Source: Bugulina stolonifera (lineage: Eukaryota; Bryozoa; Gymnolaemata; Cheilostomatida; Bugulidae). From it: DNA of 64,000 nt. Where the stretch lies: the NCBI GenBank assembly GCA_935421135.1, contig OW285188.1:3245001-3309000 (forward strand), read 5' to 3'. A model generated the notes under the pieces. It was not told the DNA's origin. It saw nothing but the letters and a program-made list of their open reading frames with translations, and made no database searches. A program made the position numbers and the translations under genes. Shown here piece by piece: positions 1 through 12,300 of the stretch; within the stretch, counting starts at the first letter, position 1, and each line of letters begins with the position of its first letter.

Positions 1-482
1 CCCAAACCCCCAGCTGGAAGGGACGCTGCAATGCAGTGTGACAGGGCAGGAAGTGCGCCGCACATGAAAAGTGAAGTTTTACCTTAAGAAAAGCCCTAAC
101 TATCAATTTTGCACCACCCTTACTCCATTCCTGGATCCGCCACTGGGCTACCTGAGGTTCCATGTAACGTTTAACTGTAGACTAGTACATAAATAACTTA
201 GACCTTCATGTGCTGATGTACATGTGTTATACAGCTATATTCCCACCTATTATGTGGAATTGACTGATGCACTTAATAAGTGTGTTATAGTCTTACAGAA
301 TTGAATCTGTGTACACAATGTAGGCCTAGATGTAATGTATGCCTATAAGTATAATGTATTTAGTACAATATGCTGATGTTGATACCTGTGTGTGATAGTA
401 TGGGAACGTATTGATAATACATTCAAGGTAAACATTACATTACTGTGTGAATCATTTTATCATTCATTGACTGCATGAGTGG

Positions 483-3400
483 ATGAGTGAACATACACAT
501 GTGTATCCACCAGCACGTGGAATAGTGCATATGATACCATGTATATTGCATATTTATAGGGCTATTATTGGACGTATAGTATTTATAGCTGCAGTAATCA
601 TATCACTGGGATACCTTATCTCTGATGTTACTTACACAGTGTTTGATATCAAGAGTGCACATACTAACCAGACTGTGACCACTGGTCTCTTCAACATATT
701 AATTACATTTATATGGTAAGTGATGATCACCAACTCATGGCCTACCTCACCCTGACCAGTGGTCAATCATGGTGACCAGTACACGAAGAGATCAACGGTC
801 ACCTCGGGTCAGTGCCGGTAATTTCTACTGTTTTTAATCTAGGCCTTTCAATGAAGTAAGTTACAGTGACACGCGAATACTAGATGTCTGTGACCAGCAG
901 CATTATTTTCATTCACTCTCGTTGTGTGTTAGAATTTAAACACGTTTCATTTGATATTTTTAAAGCATTCCTGACTAGAGCCCCGATTGATTACATGTTG
1001 TATAGACTTAGTGCCCTGTATTTCCTTACAGCCTCTCCCATCTCTCTATACACTATAATACCCCCATACCGCACTGTTTATAGGGTGTGCCTGGGCATCT
1101 ATGCCAACAGACTGGGGAGGAGAATATTAAAGAGCTCCTCATTCGTTGGCAGCCTCAGACTTCACTCTAAGACTGTATTTAAAGTACCGGCAGCACTTCT
1201 CATTACAGTATTGGCTCTGGTGACAGTTGCTATAACTAACTACAAGTTAGTATTGTATTCAAGTGTGTGTATATTATACATGTAAATGTATATCAGTGTA
1301 CGTGTGCTGTGTATGTGTTTTAAAGTGTATGCATGATGTTGTAATATCTATGTATTATACGTACATTTATTATACTGTAGTGTTTGGGTATAGGCCTACT
1401 ATTGCAGTGTGTATGTACTGAGTGTGTTGTATTGTGTATGTATTGTTCTGGTTATATAATATATTGTAGCACATGTTGTTATATTTTAGTGCATTCATTT
1501 TCTACTGGGACACGACTTCTTGTATGAATATCTCTGTCGACGGGTTCCTCTGTAAGACAGTATTTATATTCCGTATAATACAGAACCTGTTTGTCTTACT
1601 GTTCAACTGCTGTGTGGCCAGCGCTGTACTTTCCATCTGTAGAACTCACACTATTGGTGAGTACCGTCCCCTACTTTGTGCGGTACTCTCCCCGACTTTC
1701 TAACTTAGACGTGTTAGACCTGAAGCTATATCTGACTAAACCTTGCAACTATATGATCTACGTTTGTTATCATGTTTACAGAGTTTACGCTTCATCCTAT
1801 TAATGTTTGCCTAGAGGATACGTATAGACATCATACAAATTATGTAGTAGACACTGTCTGAATTATTCCATGTGCTGTATATGTTGAACTATAATTATTC
1901 TGTTACACCTTGCTAGGAGTCCGTCGGTTCCTAAGAGCTCTGGAGAATGATGGACAGACGTGTGAGCTGAAACACAGGAAGAGATTTATGAAGATGCAGT
2001 TTGCTGCTTCACACAACCTCAGCGGTCAGTATTATATTTCACAGTGGACAGCGGTCACTGCTACTACTCTGTGTTATTATCAGCTGACAGTACAATATGT
2101 ACTTATCAGTTATGGCCCCATATCACCTGGTGATTGATCTATATGTGTATAATGTACATGTATGTATTTACTCTTAGGTCAGTCTGTGCTCACTCACCAG
2201 TAACAATTACTGATTATAACTTGAGAGTTGTCTCCTCTCTCTCTCGTTTGTCCACAGTTCACTATGATACAAATATCCCCACATTTTATCATAAACATGT
2301 TTGCAATATTCATCTCACTTAGTAACAACCTCAGTCACCACATTGTAGAGGTAGTGGATGTTGTCATGTAAAGTTTGCCTCTGCTTATCATTGTGACTCT
2401 CTTGGCCAGATGCCAAAATTCACTAAATGTTTCAAATGTTTTTGATCAACAACATGGTGGTACTATACATAACACAGAGTGATATATGATTGCAGAGCTG
2501 TATCTACCTGAACGCTGCTACAGAGATGACTCTGACTCAGACAGTCTAGATGGGGACGGTGACAACAGCTCCCTACTCAGCTATGTACAGATTCCTGAAA
2601 CTGGGGCTATCACCAGTAACACTACAGATAACACTTCAATACAGCATGGAGATATTAGACCTACAGTAAGGCTGTTACTGTTTACTCAAACTGAGTACAT
2701 GATGAAAAAGCCTATGTATGTCATTTTAGGGTGAAATCTAGTATATTCTTAAAGCATGCTGTAACATTACTTTCAATATTGTTTAGATGTTTGTTATGGC
2801 CCTACTTTGGTTTGATGGTGTACTTGCCGACTATGCTATTTGTACTGCAGTGTAATATGTTAGTGAACATTGCTGACTTCATGCTGACTTGATATTCTAT
2901 CGCTGTGACTGATTCGCTCCGTGGGATGTTCACGGTCCCATGCTTAGCCTACCAGCCTGTGTATATGATATATTCTATATGTTGGGTACTAAGGCTATTG
3001 GTTACATTTACACAGGTGACTCCCAACTCTGAAGGAGTTATACTGAGTAAAGATGATATCCTCTTTTCCTATTGGAAGCTAGCAGTGAGTTACACAGTCA
3101 TATCTTATGTTATAAATATACTATCGTTGCATGTACATGTCTTGGTCACACCTGGTATTGGAAGTTACCCTTGCTTGTCTGTTGCTACTTGGAATGCTTC
3201 TTAGCCCTGTTTTGCCTATAAACATTGTCGAAAAGTATTTGATATAATATGATACTCTAAGCTGTCAAAATATTTGCGTACTAATTCAAGTGTGATGGAT
3301 GGACAGTGTTCCTTCCCTTGTGACTAAACTATATGGTATTATACAATGCACAAATACATCTTATATTCCCCCACAGAGTCGAATGCGTATGACATCCAGG

Positions 3401-4435
3401 GTACTGCAGAGGTGGATGTCATCGTGGATTGCCTTCACAATCCTCTGGCTGCTCAAGTGGGTCATAACGTGGTTACATCACCCGTCTACGTACCTGGAGA
3501 TAGCACAGTTTGTACTTCCTCTTATTATGACTCTAATACTATGTACAGCTTATGGAGAGGCAAACGGTGAAGCTGCTAAGATTGTATCGGTATGTATTGA
3601 TGACATCATCCAGCTGTGAGCCACTGCCAATGCTCTCGGAACCCACTAGTCATGGCATCCATAAGCATTACAAGTATTGCATACAATGTACATTGTCCTC
3701 CCTTGCCTGTCTGCTGATTGGTTAGCCGAGTAGTTGTATACAAACCTCTAGTTGAACGGCTTACAAGTATATTTGCCCACTATTAATTGACAAAGCTGTA
3801 GGCCCCAAGCAATACCACTGTCTAAGACCCCATATGATTTTCCAGTTGTTAATCCATAGAAATTTTCATTTTGTATTGGAGTTGCGAACTCTTTCAGAAT
3901 TTTGGTTTAAGGGAATGCAACTCCAAGATGTGTAGTGTTATACATGTAAGTACATGTACATGTGATTTATTTGCCCATTAAGTTGGCCATTTACTAGAAG
4001 CTGCAGAAATAGTTTTATTGCAATGTTTCTTGGTGTTTAAATGGCTCTCTTGGCATATATATAATCATTTGAGGACTAGTTCTAGTACTAGTAATTCACA
4101 TCTAGTGTAATGTGACCAAGTCCAAGTCATTTGAACAATTATACTGGACTATGTATTACAGAGTATTAGATGTAAATTGGCTGTGTTGTATTACAAAGCA
4201 TGATTTACCATTGTATTAATGAGTTTAACTTGGCTGTGTTGTATTACAGAGTATAACACCTCTACAAGATAGACTCGATGTACTAAGAGCTCTTCCAAAT
4301 ATCAAGATTGGTATGACACTGTATAACAATCCCATAGAGTATAGTGGTATACTGGCAGTGGTGGCTGCTATTGGACTGGCTCTCTCTTCTAGGATGATCC
4401 TGGACGAGTTTCTACCCCCAAGTCCCCACAGCTAA
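483..4435 (+). CDS. Unrecognised multi-pass membrane protein, ~542 aa, 10 exons
   Basis: Ten exons join in phase with GT..AG introns: 483-715, 843-855 (a 13-nt microexon), 884-1245, 1490-1656, 1917-2024, 2496-2665, 2755-2862, 3016-3084, 3377-3589 and 4250-4435 (TAA stop). They total 1629 nt. The product has roughly eight or nine hydrophobic segments, e.g. near residues 30-48, 125-145, 185-205, 225-250, 350-380, 420-460 and 510-530. A basic cytoplasmic-type loop (GVRRFLRALENDG) is followed by a Ser/Asp-rich acidic loop (DDSDSDSLDGDGD). The last exon ends in a helix starting PNIKIGMTLYNNPIEYSG. The family is not recognised. The spacing of segments recalls STRA6-like retinol transporters, and the C-terminal helix recalls gustatory-receptor-like proteins, but neither match is firm. 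The start codon, the microexon and the 2755 acceptor are the weakest parts of the model. Confidence 0.6.
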
Positions 4436-4640
4436 GGTACCCCCCAAGTCCCCACAGCTAAGGTACCCCCCAAGTCCCCACAGCTAACGTACCCCCAAGT
4501 TCCCACAGCTAAGGTACCCCCCAAGTCCCCACAGCTAAGGTACCCCCCAAGTCCCCACAGCTAAGGTACCTCTTAGTCAACACAGTGAAAGGTACCTCCC
4601 CCCTCCCCAGGTACCTCTAGTCTGCACAGCTAAACTATCT
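4410..4640 (+). repeat. 26-bp tandem repeat seeded from the end of the coding exon
   Basis: About six close copies of a 26-bp unit (core AAGTCCCCACAGCTAAGGTA) run from 4419 to 4570, followed by decayed copies to about 4640. The first copy overlaps the last codons and the TAA stop of the upstream membrane-protein gene, so each unit repeats that C-terminal coding stretch and stop. The repeat therefore lies at the start of the 3' UTR. Confidence 0.85.
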
Positions 4641-5651
4641 CCTGGTACCCATAGTTGACATCTCTACAGTCAGCACACTCAAATATTCCCTGTGATTACA
4701 AGCCAAGGTAATGTTGCTTGTATAACATATTTACTGAGTACATTGACATTACCTGGTACAATTACAGGTTCATTCTAGTAGCATAGTATATTGTTGTATA
4801 TTATTCAACAGTTTATAATATATTGCACAGGTCTATGCACACTACCATGTAAAATATTCCTAGAATGCATCATATTACCTTATTTTTATACCGGTTTTGA
4901 AATTTTTACCTGAGGCTGATTTTACTTTCAGATGTAGTGCATAATGCTACCCAGACTGTTATTTAGACAAGTTTATTTCTTGCTTATGTTGATTACAAGA
5001 CATATGTTTATTTCTCCCTGGTGCAGGCCTGCAGTGGGTGGAGTCAGAGAAACTGTGTTCCCATCAAGGGAGTTCCTCATTTCTCAATATTCATGCAATA
5101 ATTAATAATTAGGTCTATGATATTTTACTATGCAATTATCAATGTGGAATAACTGCATGTGCATTCAACTTTCTATATTTATTAAGTTATTATGATTGGG
5201 TATATTTATAGAGGGGACTACAGGCAGGCTTCCCTATCCAACACTTTATAGTGTCTTCTTTATTACAGAGTTTTACCATTTTATCCCATCTTTCCATGCA
5301 CTATTGAGTTACAAAGTAGTTTGTATTTGCTCAAGTATATTATAGTGAGAATAAAACATAATGTACATTAGACTACAAACCATGGTGCTGTTTCATTATC
5401 TTAGCTACATGCGCAGCTCTGGTGATTATTGTGGAGACTCTGAAGATTCAAACTACAGGGTCACTAAGGCCAGTATTGGTACACACTTATTTCAAAGTTG
5501 TCTTAGATCTACACTACATGGGTATTATTGTAGTTGAACTGGCAAAACGCTTGATGAAAAGGGATGAAAAGTTATATACTGAAGTAATATCACAATGTAC
5601 AAACCAGACATGCATACTACATAACCGACTACAATATTTTGATATTAACTT

Positions 5652-5700
5652 TTATAGTAAGTTGTCCTCTCACTGATTGGGAGAAGACAACTTACTATAA
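5652..5700. repeat. Short palindrome with GTTGTC/GACAAC arms
   Basis: The sequence reads TTATAGTAAGTTGTCCTCTC, a short spacer, then its near-perfect reverse complement. It looks like the joined ends of a deleted foldback or MITE element. The same GTTGTC-(C/T)TCTC core recurs in the larger palindrome at 35374-35497. Confidence 0.75.
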
Positions 5701-5925
5701 TGAACAGATAAAGTGTGTTCAGGTTTCAGTATACACAGAAATATATGTACAATGTATATCATTCAATATCATGTATATGTACATCATAGCTCCACCAAGC
5801 ACTCTATATAGGATAGGACAACTACTTGTATTGTGCTATGTACATATATATACGCTACACTGTCTTGTATAGTCTAAACTACAATGTACATATTATTACA
5901 GTTACGTAGGCCTAAAATGTAATAA

Positions 5926-6865
5926 TGTAATGTTTTTAGTGTATGATTTATGCACGAGCGCCGATGTAGCACGGGTGCGGGAAACGCTTGGTAGTTGGTA
6001 GTGGGCTGCCAAGGTAACTTCCACACATTACATAAAGAGTGAACAGTTGTGTTAAGCTCTTGTGATTATCGATGAAGACGGCTGAGACTGAGACTCATTG
6101 AAGAGTCCAGGGTCGACGTAGGTCTGTAGGTTTATACTCCAAATGAGTGTAGAAAGTAGTATTGCTGATCTAAGGGCTTAGACCCGACGCTAGATTCATT
6201 GAAGAATCCGGGATCGGCTAAAGTCTGATGGTGTAGAAAGAGTACTTAAACGAGTATGAGGACGAGCTCGGGCGCCGAGTTCTAAAAAAGACCAGGGCTA
6301 GAACTGCCCGCCTGCAAGAGTAAGACTCTGTAGGTTGAGTTAGGAGATGTTGCTTTATTAGAGCGCAGTCAACAACTGATTTATACAGCAAAATACGTGA
6401 GCTTTTATACACAAGATACTTCCGGTAAAAAGGTACGATAAGGTATCGGGTGGTACGATAAGGTATCGTACCGGAAATTGCATAGCAATATGGCGGAAAT
6501 ATGCCCGAGGTTGGCCCTCAAAAAGGTCGGCCTTGCACAAAAAGTGCTTTTTACAATATGCTAAAACAGATAGTATATAATTATAGCCGTGTTCTAAGAC
6601 ATCGTCCCCAAAAGTATACAGGTAAAAAGACTTAGAGTAATAATCAGGCAAGAAGTAATTGCACACAGCAGTATAATTAGACTATACAATGAATGCGAAG
6701 GCCTGGTTGGCTAATAATAATATAATACACATTATGCATGCCGTAGTTGATAATAATGGTAAGATAATACATTTGTAGGTACAATGTCAAGCATGTATAA
6801 GATAATCGAATATTGTCAGTGTGTAGTTAGCCAGGGGAGACTACTATGGAGGCTGATTCACTACA
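5926..6865 (-). mobile_element. Solo LTR of an LTR retrotransposon (copy 1)
   Basis: Read on the minus strand, the 940-bp unit starts TGTAGTGAATC and ends CATTACA, giving the expected TGT..ACA ends. It is flanked by a 4-bp direct repeat ATAA (5922-5925 and 6866-6869). A TATAAAAG box (complement near 6401-6410) lies about 50 bp upstream of an AATAAAG polyadenylation signal (complement near 6353-6359), the layout of a U3-R-U5 LTR. An ACTTCCGG motif lies just upstream of the TATA box. A related copy is at 31520-32483 and a more distant one at 45005-45737. No internal gag-pol region lies beside it, so it is a solo LTR. Confidence 0.7.
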
Positions 6866-7360
6866 ATAAGGTGTGAAGGAGATGAAGGAACATTGATATA
6901 ATGTTATTTAGAAATGGGTTTCTCCTGCATTTCTCTCCTACACGATATTGTGAATTAAAGAGCTACTTACCATATAATGTATATTTATGTTGGTGTATGC
7001 AAGTACAACATTGTAGATGGTGAAGGGTGTTGAGCATCGGACAAAGTAACCATTACCCATGATGGTCTGTCTTCCCTTCTATCACTATCAATAGTGACAT
7101 AACTGTTAACAGGGAGTTAACAAGCTGTTAATAATAGTAACTTATATGTAGCATACAAGCAGTGCAATATACTTGATAAGAATATTTGCTTTGCTATTGT
7201 CTAAAATTTAAATAAAATAGCAAAGCAAATAACTGATATTCACATTCTATATTGTAGTCTGAAGGCTAGGATTATATAACAGAAACTGGTTGTTGGTAGC
7301 AAGAGATGTCTGTATGCATTAGCAACTCGAGCCTACACCTACAATAATGCAGGTAATTAC

Positions 7361-7627
7361 TATAACAATTTTATAATAATAATAATATAATATCCGTGGC
7401 GCCAAACACAATTCTTTAACGTGGCTGCCCAATAGCAGAGCTAGTCGAGGGGCCACCACGGCTCCTAGAGCTGGATATTATTATAGTTCGATATGGCACA
7501 GAGGGAAAACCTTCTTTGGGACGAAAGCCTCCAGATCGTTGGCGAGACTCGAACCCACGTCCTTGCAGATAACTTGTGTCATTGCTGCAAGACCAGAGTG
7601 ACTAGCGCTAGACCACTCAGCCACCAA
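7361..7627 (-). mobile_element. tRNA-derived SINE
   Basis: The minus-strand 5' end (about 7625 downward) begins GGTGGCTGAGTGGTC, a box A as in tRNA-Ser/Leu. It is followed about 60 nt later by the box B GGTTCGAGTCTC. A body of about 170 bp follows, and the unit ends in an ATT-rich tail. This is the standard layout of a SINE transcribed by RNA polymerase III. The body without the tRNA head recurs on the plus strand at 16515-16685, which confirms dispersal. Confidence 0.8.
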
Positions 7628-7753
7628 ACACCTACTACTCTGTATATTATTATAGCCTCTAGTTTCTGAATTGTATCAACATGGAGGGAAATATACAAGA
7701 GATGGTACACGGCAAGCATGAGATTACCTCATTAGAGCAATCCTGAATTTTGT

Positions 7754-7886
7754 CCCTATGCAATAGCTCAGTTACCAGGTACAGTGTCTTTATGCAATAG
7801 CTCAGTTACTAGGTAAAGTGTTCCAATGCAATAGCTCAGTTACCAAGTATAGCGTCCCTATACAATAGCTCAGTTACCAGGTAAAG
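7754..7886 (+). repeat. ~34-bp tandem repeat, four copies
   Basis: Four copies of a unit containing GCAATAGCTCAGTTACCAGG occur with small substitutions. No gene is evident here. Confidence 0.85.
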
Positions 7887-7965
7887 TCATTATCATGTGT
7901 ACTAAAATTCTTACAAAATTAATAGTAAATACATGTAAAAATGCTAAATTTTTGTCAATTACAGG

Positions 7966-8695
7966 TAGAGGTGGAACGAGGCTCGAGATTGCTCGAGTCT
8001 CGTATCGGCTTGCCTTGGCTCGAGAATCGTCTCGAGATGGCAATTAGTGTTTGAGACTGGAAAACATATAGCACCTAATAATCTTCATGTATAATAAACT
8101 AATAATTGTAATACAATTCATTGTGAATCAGCAATAAATCTATCAAATAGAAAATTATTATTCAAATTATTTAGTAATACTACCTACTTTTACAGTCCCA
8201 GTACTGATTTCCTAGTAATAGCATTGCAGCTAACGCTAAGCTACTAGTCCACTACAAGTCATACAGAACTACTAACGACTGTCAATCACCACTCACTCCC
8301 ATAATGCAATGTTATGTCCTTAAAAAAGTTGTCTACTCATGAGGTTATTTCGTTAATGGAAACTTAACTCTATACTAATTTGTCAAATTACACCATTTAG
8401 TACCGATGTACATCTCACATGATATGTAATGTACATGGAATACATGTGCAAAATATTTCACAGCCTTCTGTTCACCTTTTATTGAAATGCATAATGATAA
8501 AATACAATGCATATGAAATATAAATAGTCTACAGAGTAGCAATTGAAACTATTGGAGTTCTATCATGCAAATATATAAAATCTAGCAAACTTTTGGGAAA
8601 AATCCCTTGAATCCCAAACCCCAGTCTCGTATCTTTTAGAAGTAGTGTCGCAAATTTCGCCTTGAATCCAAAAATGCTGTCTCGTTCCACCTCTA
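7966..8695. mobile_element. hAT-type non-autonomous element, ~730 bp
   Basis: The ends TAGAGGTGGAACGAG and CTCGTTCCACCTCTA are perfect inverted repeats. They are flanked by an 8-bp duplication with one mismatch (ATTACAGG at 7958-7965 and ATTATAGG at 8696-8703). An 8-bp target duplication is typical of hAT transposons. No transposase reading frame is visible inside. Confidence 0.75.
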
Positions 8696-9393
8696 ATTAT
8701 AGGTAAGTATAGTCAAGGGATTTTAGCATTCTAGTGCTAAGAGGGCACTAGTGTTTAGTGGGAGAATATTGCTCAATCATACTAAAATCTGAGCAAATTT
8801 TTGTATTTTTTACACAAAGTTCACATGTGCTGAGACACAATGCCTTATTTTAACAGACTGGATGGCGAGCGAAGAGTCCAGCATTATACCAATTTGGTTG
8901 TTAGCTAAACTTGCACAGAGATGCAACCATAGCTCATATCTTTACATTGTTCTGATAGAAATAAAACATGCAGCTTTGTTCTACAAAGATATAAAAGTAT
9001 TTAAAAAGTTTACCCCATGCAGAATGAAATGACTGATTCCAGTGTAATGCCTAGAACAGACTTGACTAGAGATACAGTAAAGTGACTTGAATGGTTTTAA
9101 TATATAAAATATATATGAGAATCAGTTTAATGATAAATTCATACAAATACTGGCAGGATATACTAGAAAATAATGTGATATGAGTATGATTTATAATTGA
9201 CACCGTGTATCTTTTTGACTGAGAAATTCTGCATGGAGACTCAAGAAGGCAATTTTATGACAGCACATTTACAAGTGTTGTTGCTCAGTCTAACGGGTAA
9301 ATAGATTGCAAGAGTGACAACTCCATGTAGAAAGGTTCTCCTAGTCCCTCTCTGCCCCTTTAATAGGTTCTATGATCATGAGTCTTCTGCGTT

Positions 9394-12300
9394 CTACTCT
9401 ACCATACGCTCCCTCACCTACACAAGTGATATACAGTCAAATCACTGTTATAATATGTACACTGTTGTTCTAAATATCACACTTTGTTATAAAAAGTATC
9501 CTCATTATACATGTAAGTCTTGCAAGCTAGTATGCGGAGCTGTCTTATATCCTTATATGCTCACCCCTTCCCCACCATCGGTTTTAGCAGAAAGAATGAC
9601 CTCAGAAATGTCTCTTAGTACTTCCCAAGGCAATTCCTTTAAGCAATCAGAAATTAAGCACATTCCTGCCTCCCTCTACCATACAAACAGAACTGTATTA
9701 TATAATTATCCATTGTATTTGCTTACCATCTATTCCCTTGTGTACCTTAGCTGGATCATCTATTCTATCAGTATACATCTCTTGGAACTTCAACAGTTGA
9801 CTATCAGAGAAAGTTCTCTCTATAGCTACTATTATCTTAGCCCACTGATGTATCCAATCTTTCTGAGATTTCCTCATCAAATTCTCAAAGGTTGCAGTCA
9901 TCATTGCAATGAGCATGTTGAGGAGTAATATCGGCAGCAGAAACATGAAGAGAACAAACACTAGCATAGTCAGCACTGGGTACTTGGTCAGCTTGAACTC
10001 ATCGTACTGCAAACATATATACATGTACATAGAGAGAATACTGCAGAGAATATTGTACAACATTATTTATACATTTACAGTGTCAATTCTCAAACTTGAT
10101 TTGATTGGGCCGTTTATATAAAAATGGACCTGACGTTCTATTGTGATTGTTTCATTCACTTTGCAACATCAATATACATGTACATGCATTTATAGCACTG
10201 TACAACATACAATGTATATACATGTACAGTGTATATGTATACATGTACATGTACAGTGTATATGTATACATGTACATGTACACATATTTATAACACTGTG
10301 CAAAATACTTTACACTGTACATGTACATGTACACATATTTATAGCACTGTACAACATGTATATAATAAGTAATTAAAAATTGATCTCAAAGTTTGACCAC
10401 AGTTCTGTTCAACTGTTTTAGGGGTAAATATGTTACATTATACAAATATATATGTGACATGGCATGCATATTTGTACATGTGTATGACTGTATAACATAT
10501 GTACGTATATCATAGTATGGTACATATTGTGTATTGTACACCTAACATATATACCGGGGCGTGTATCTCACCTCAAACTCTCCATACGTTTGATGGAACA
10601 GGCTCATGTAAGAGTTGGGGAAGAAATCAAAAGTTTTAACATTGACCCTTTCAGCTGGTGGAATAGATTTGAACATCGTGTAAAATGCTGTAAAATTATA
10701 TGCATGTATTAGTATGGAATACATAATTATGTTAGATTGCCTAATTATTAATTGATTTAGTAGTGGTAAGCTGTCTTCCCTTCTCAATTGTACACCGTTT
10801 GCTGCTTTTAAATTGGGGCACTTAGGAACATTGCACTGTTTGAACTAATTACCTGCCAATTGGTGAACAAAACTATTTGGACAGTATATATTCAGCTTGT
10901 AGTTTGCTGGCTAATACAATATATCTTCCTCTGAACAGATGAGTGAGTTGGAAGCAATCACATGGGTGGTAAGAATAGAACAATAAACAAACATATTGCT
11001 TCCTTCAACCCAGTGGTATCACAAATAGCTTGAATCACTGACACCATCCTATTTCATATACACTGATATATTATACTAATTCGTTAATTACATAAAATCA
11101 TATAAATGAAAAGTAAATGATTTAGTCAGACACTACCATGCCACAGCAGCACTGTTATATGTCGCTTTTAACAGTTCTATGGAAGCTGAGTTTCCATTAG
11201 GAGATGTTGGTGTACTATACAACCAGTATCATACTCATATAATTCAGGTAAGTACACAGTACAAACTGTATATTTATAAAACTATGTAGCTTATCACTAG
11301 CTGCTGAATGACGTGCTGCTGGAGTACATGACTTACCTCCAGCGAAGCCAGTGTAACCAATAACTATAATGATGAGAATAGGAAGTAAGTCTTTCCTTAT
11401 GTAGATGAGAAGGAAGTTAGCTAGTGGTCCAATCTTAACCATTCCACTATAAATAGAACAGGTGGTCCTGGTGAAAATGTATTAGGTGAGACGGCCTTAA
11501 AGAACATAGGCTATGTCGTTCACAGGTAGAGTGAATGTGTACAAGATTTCTATTATTTGTTGTAATAGTGAATAATTCCAAGATTTGGTAAAACTACAAT
11601 GTACATATACATGTAAATTGAAACAAAATAACTTCACCAATATTTTGAAAAGTAACCTTACTATTGACCTAGACCAATTCTAACTACAAAGTTCAGTTTT
11701 CTACAGTACAAAATCATCAAGATGGTGATACTGGATGTCAGTATACTGAATGTAAACAGACTGATGACGGGTACCTGATACTGGATGTCGGTATACTGAA
11801 TATATACAGACTGATGAGGGGGTACCTGATGAAGTAGAATAGCATAGACCAGCATAATGGAAGAGTAATGATCAGCAGTGTCTCCTCTGCCAGCTGTAGA
11901 GAATATAGCTTAGCCTGATTCCCAAGGTATCCTATACTTGCTAGCCGAACTGGAACCAATGCTATTTGTAGGATGCAAGATATCAAGTATACAACTTTGA
12001 ATGGTGCATTTCTCTGAAAAGTAAATGGTACAGCATTGTCTAACAACATCAATTCATGTTGTGCAATGTAAAAGAATCTATTTCCGCTAGACGCAGAACA
12101 GAAACCAGGTTGCCTTGTGTGTAAAATAATCATGAGCAAGTAGCTCCCTTCGTTAGCAGGACTCTACAGGGAGTTGTGGTATAAAATGTATATCCTGACA
12201 TTCATGTTATGGTTCAGACACCGATTAGGAGGCCGACAGGCTAGTCTATGTTATTTTACTTAAAATATTACTGGGTGAAAAGATGGATTTGGGAGGAGTC

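Noticed and set aside
9314..9928. Plus-strand open frame of 204 codons
   Set aside because: It lies antisense to the last TRPV exons (S6 and TRP box), has no domain, and is a shadow frame.
11165..11260. Possible extra TRPV exon between S5 and pore (frame reading TPTSPNGNSASIELLKA)
   Set aside because: The exons on either side join in phase without it and match the family. Including it breaks the frame or lacks an acceptor.
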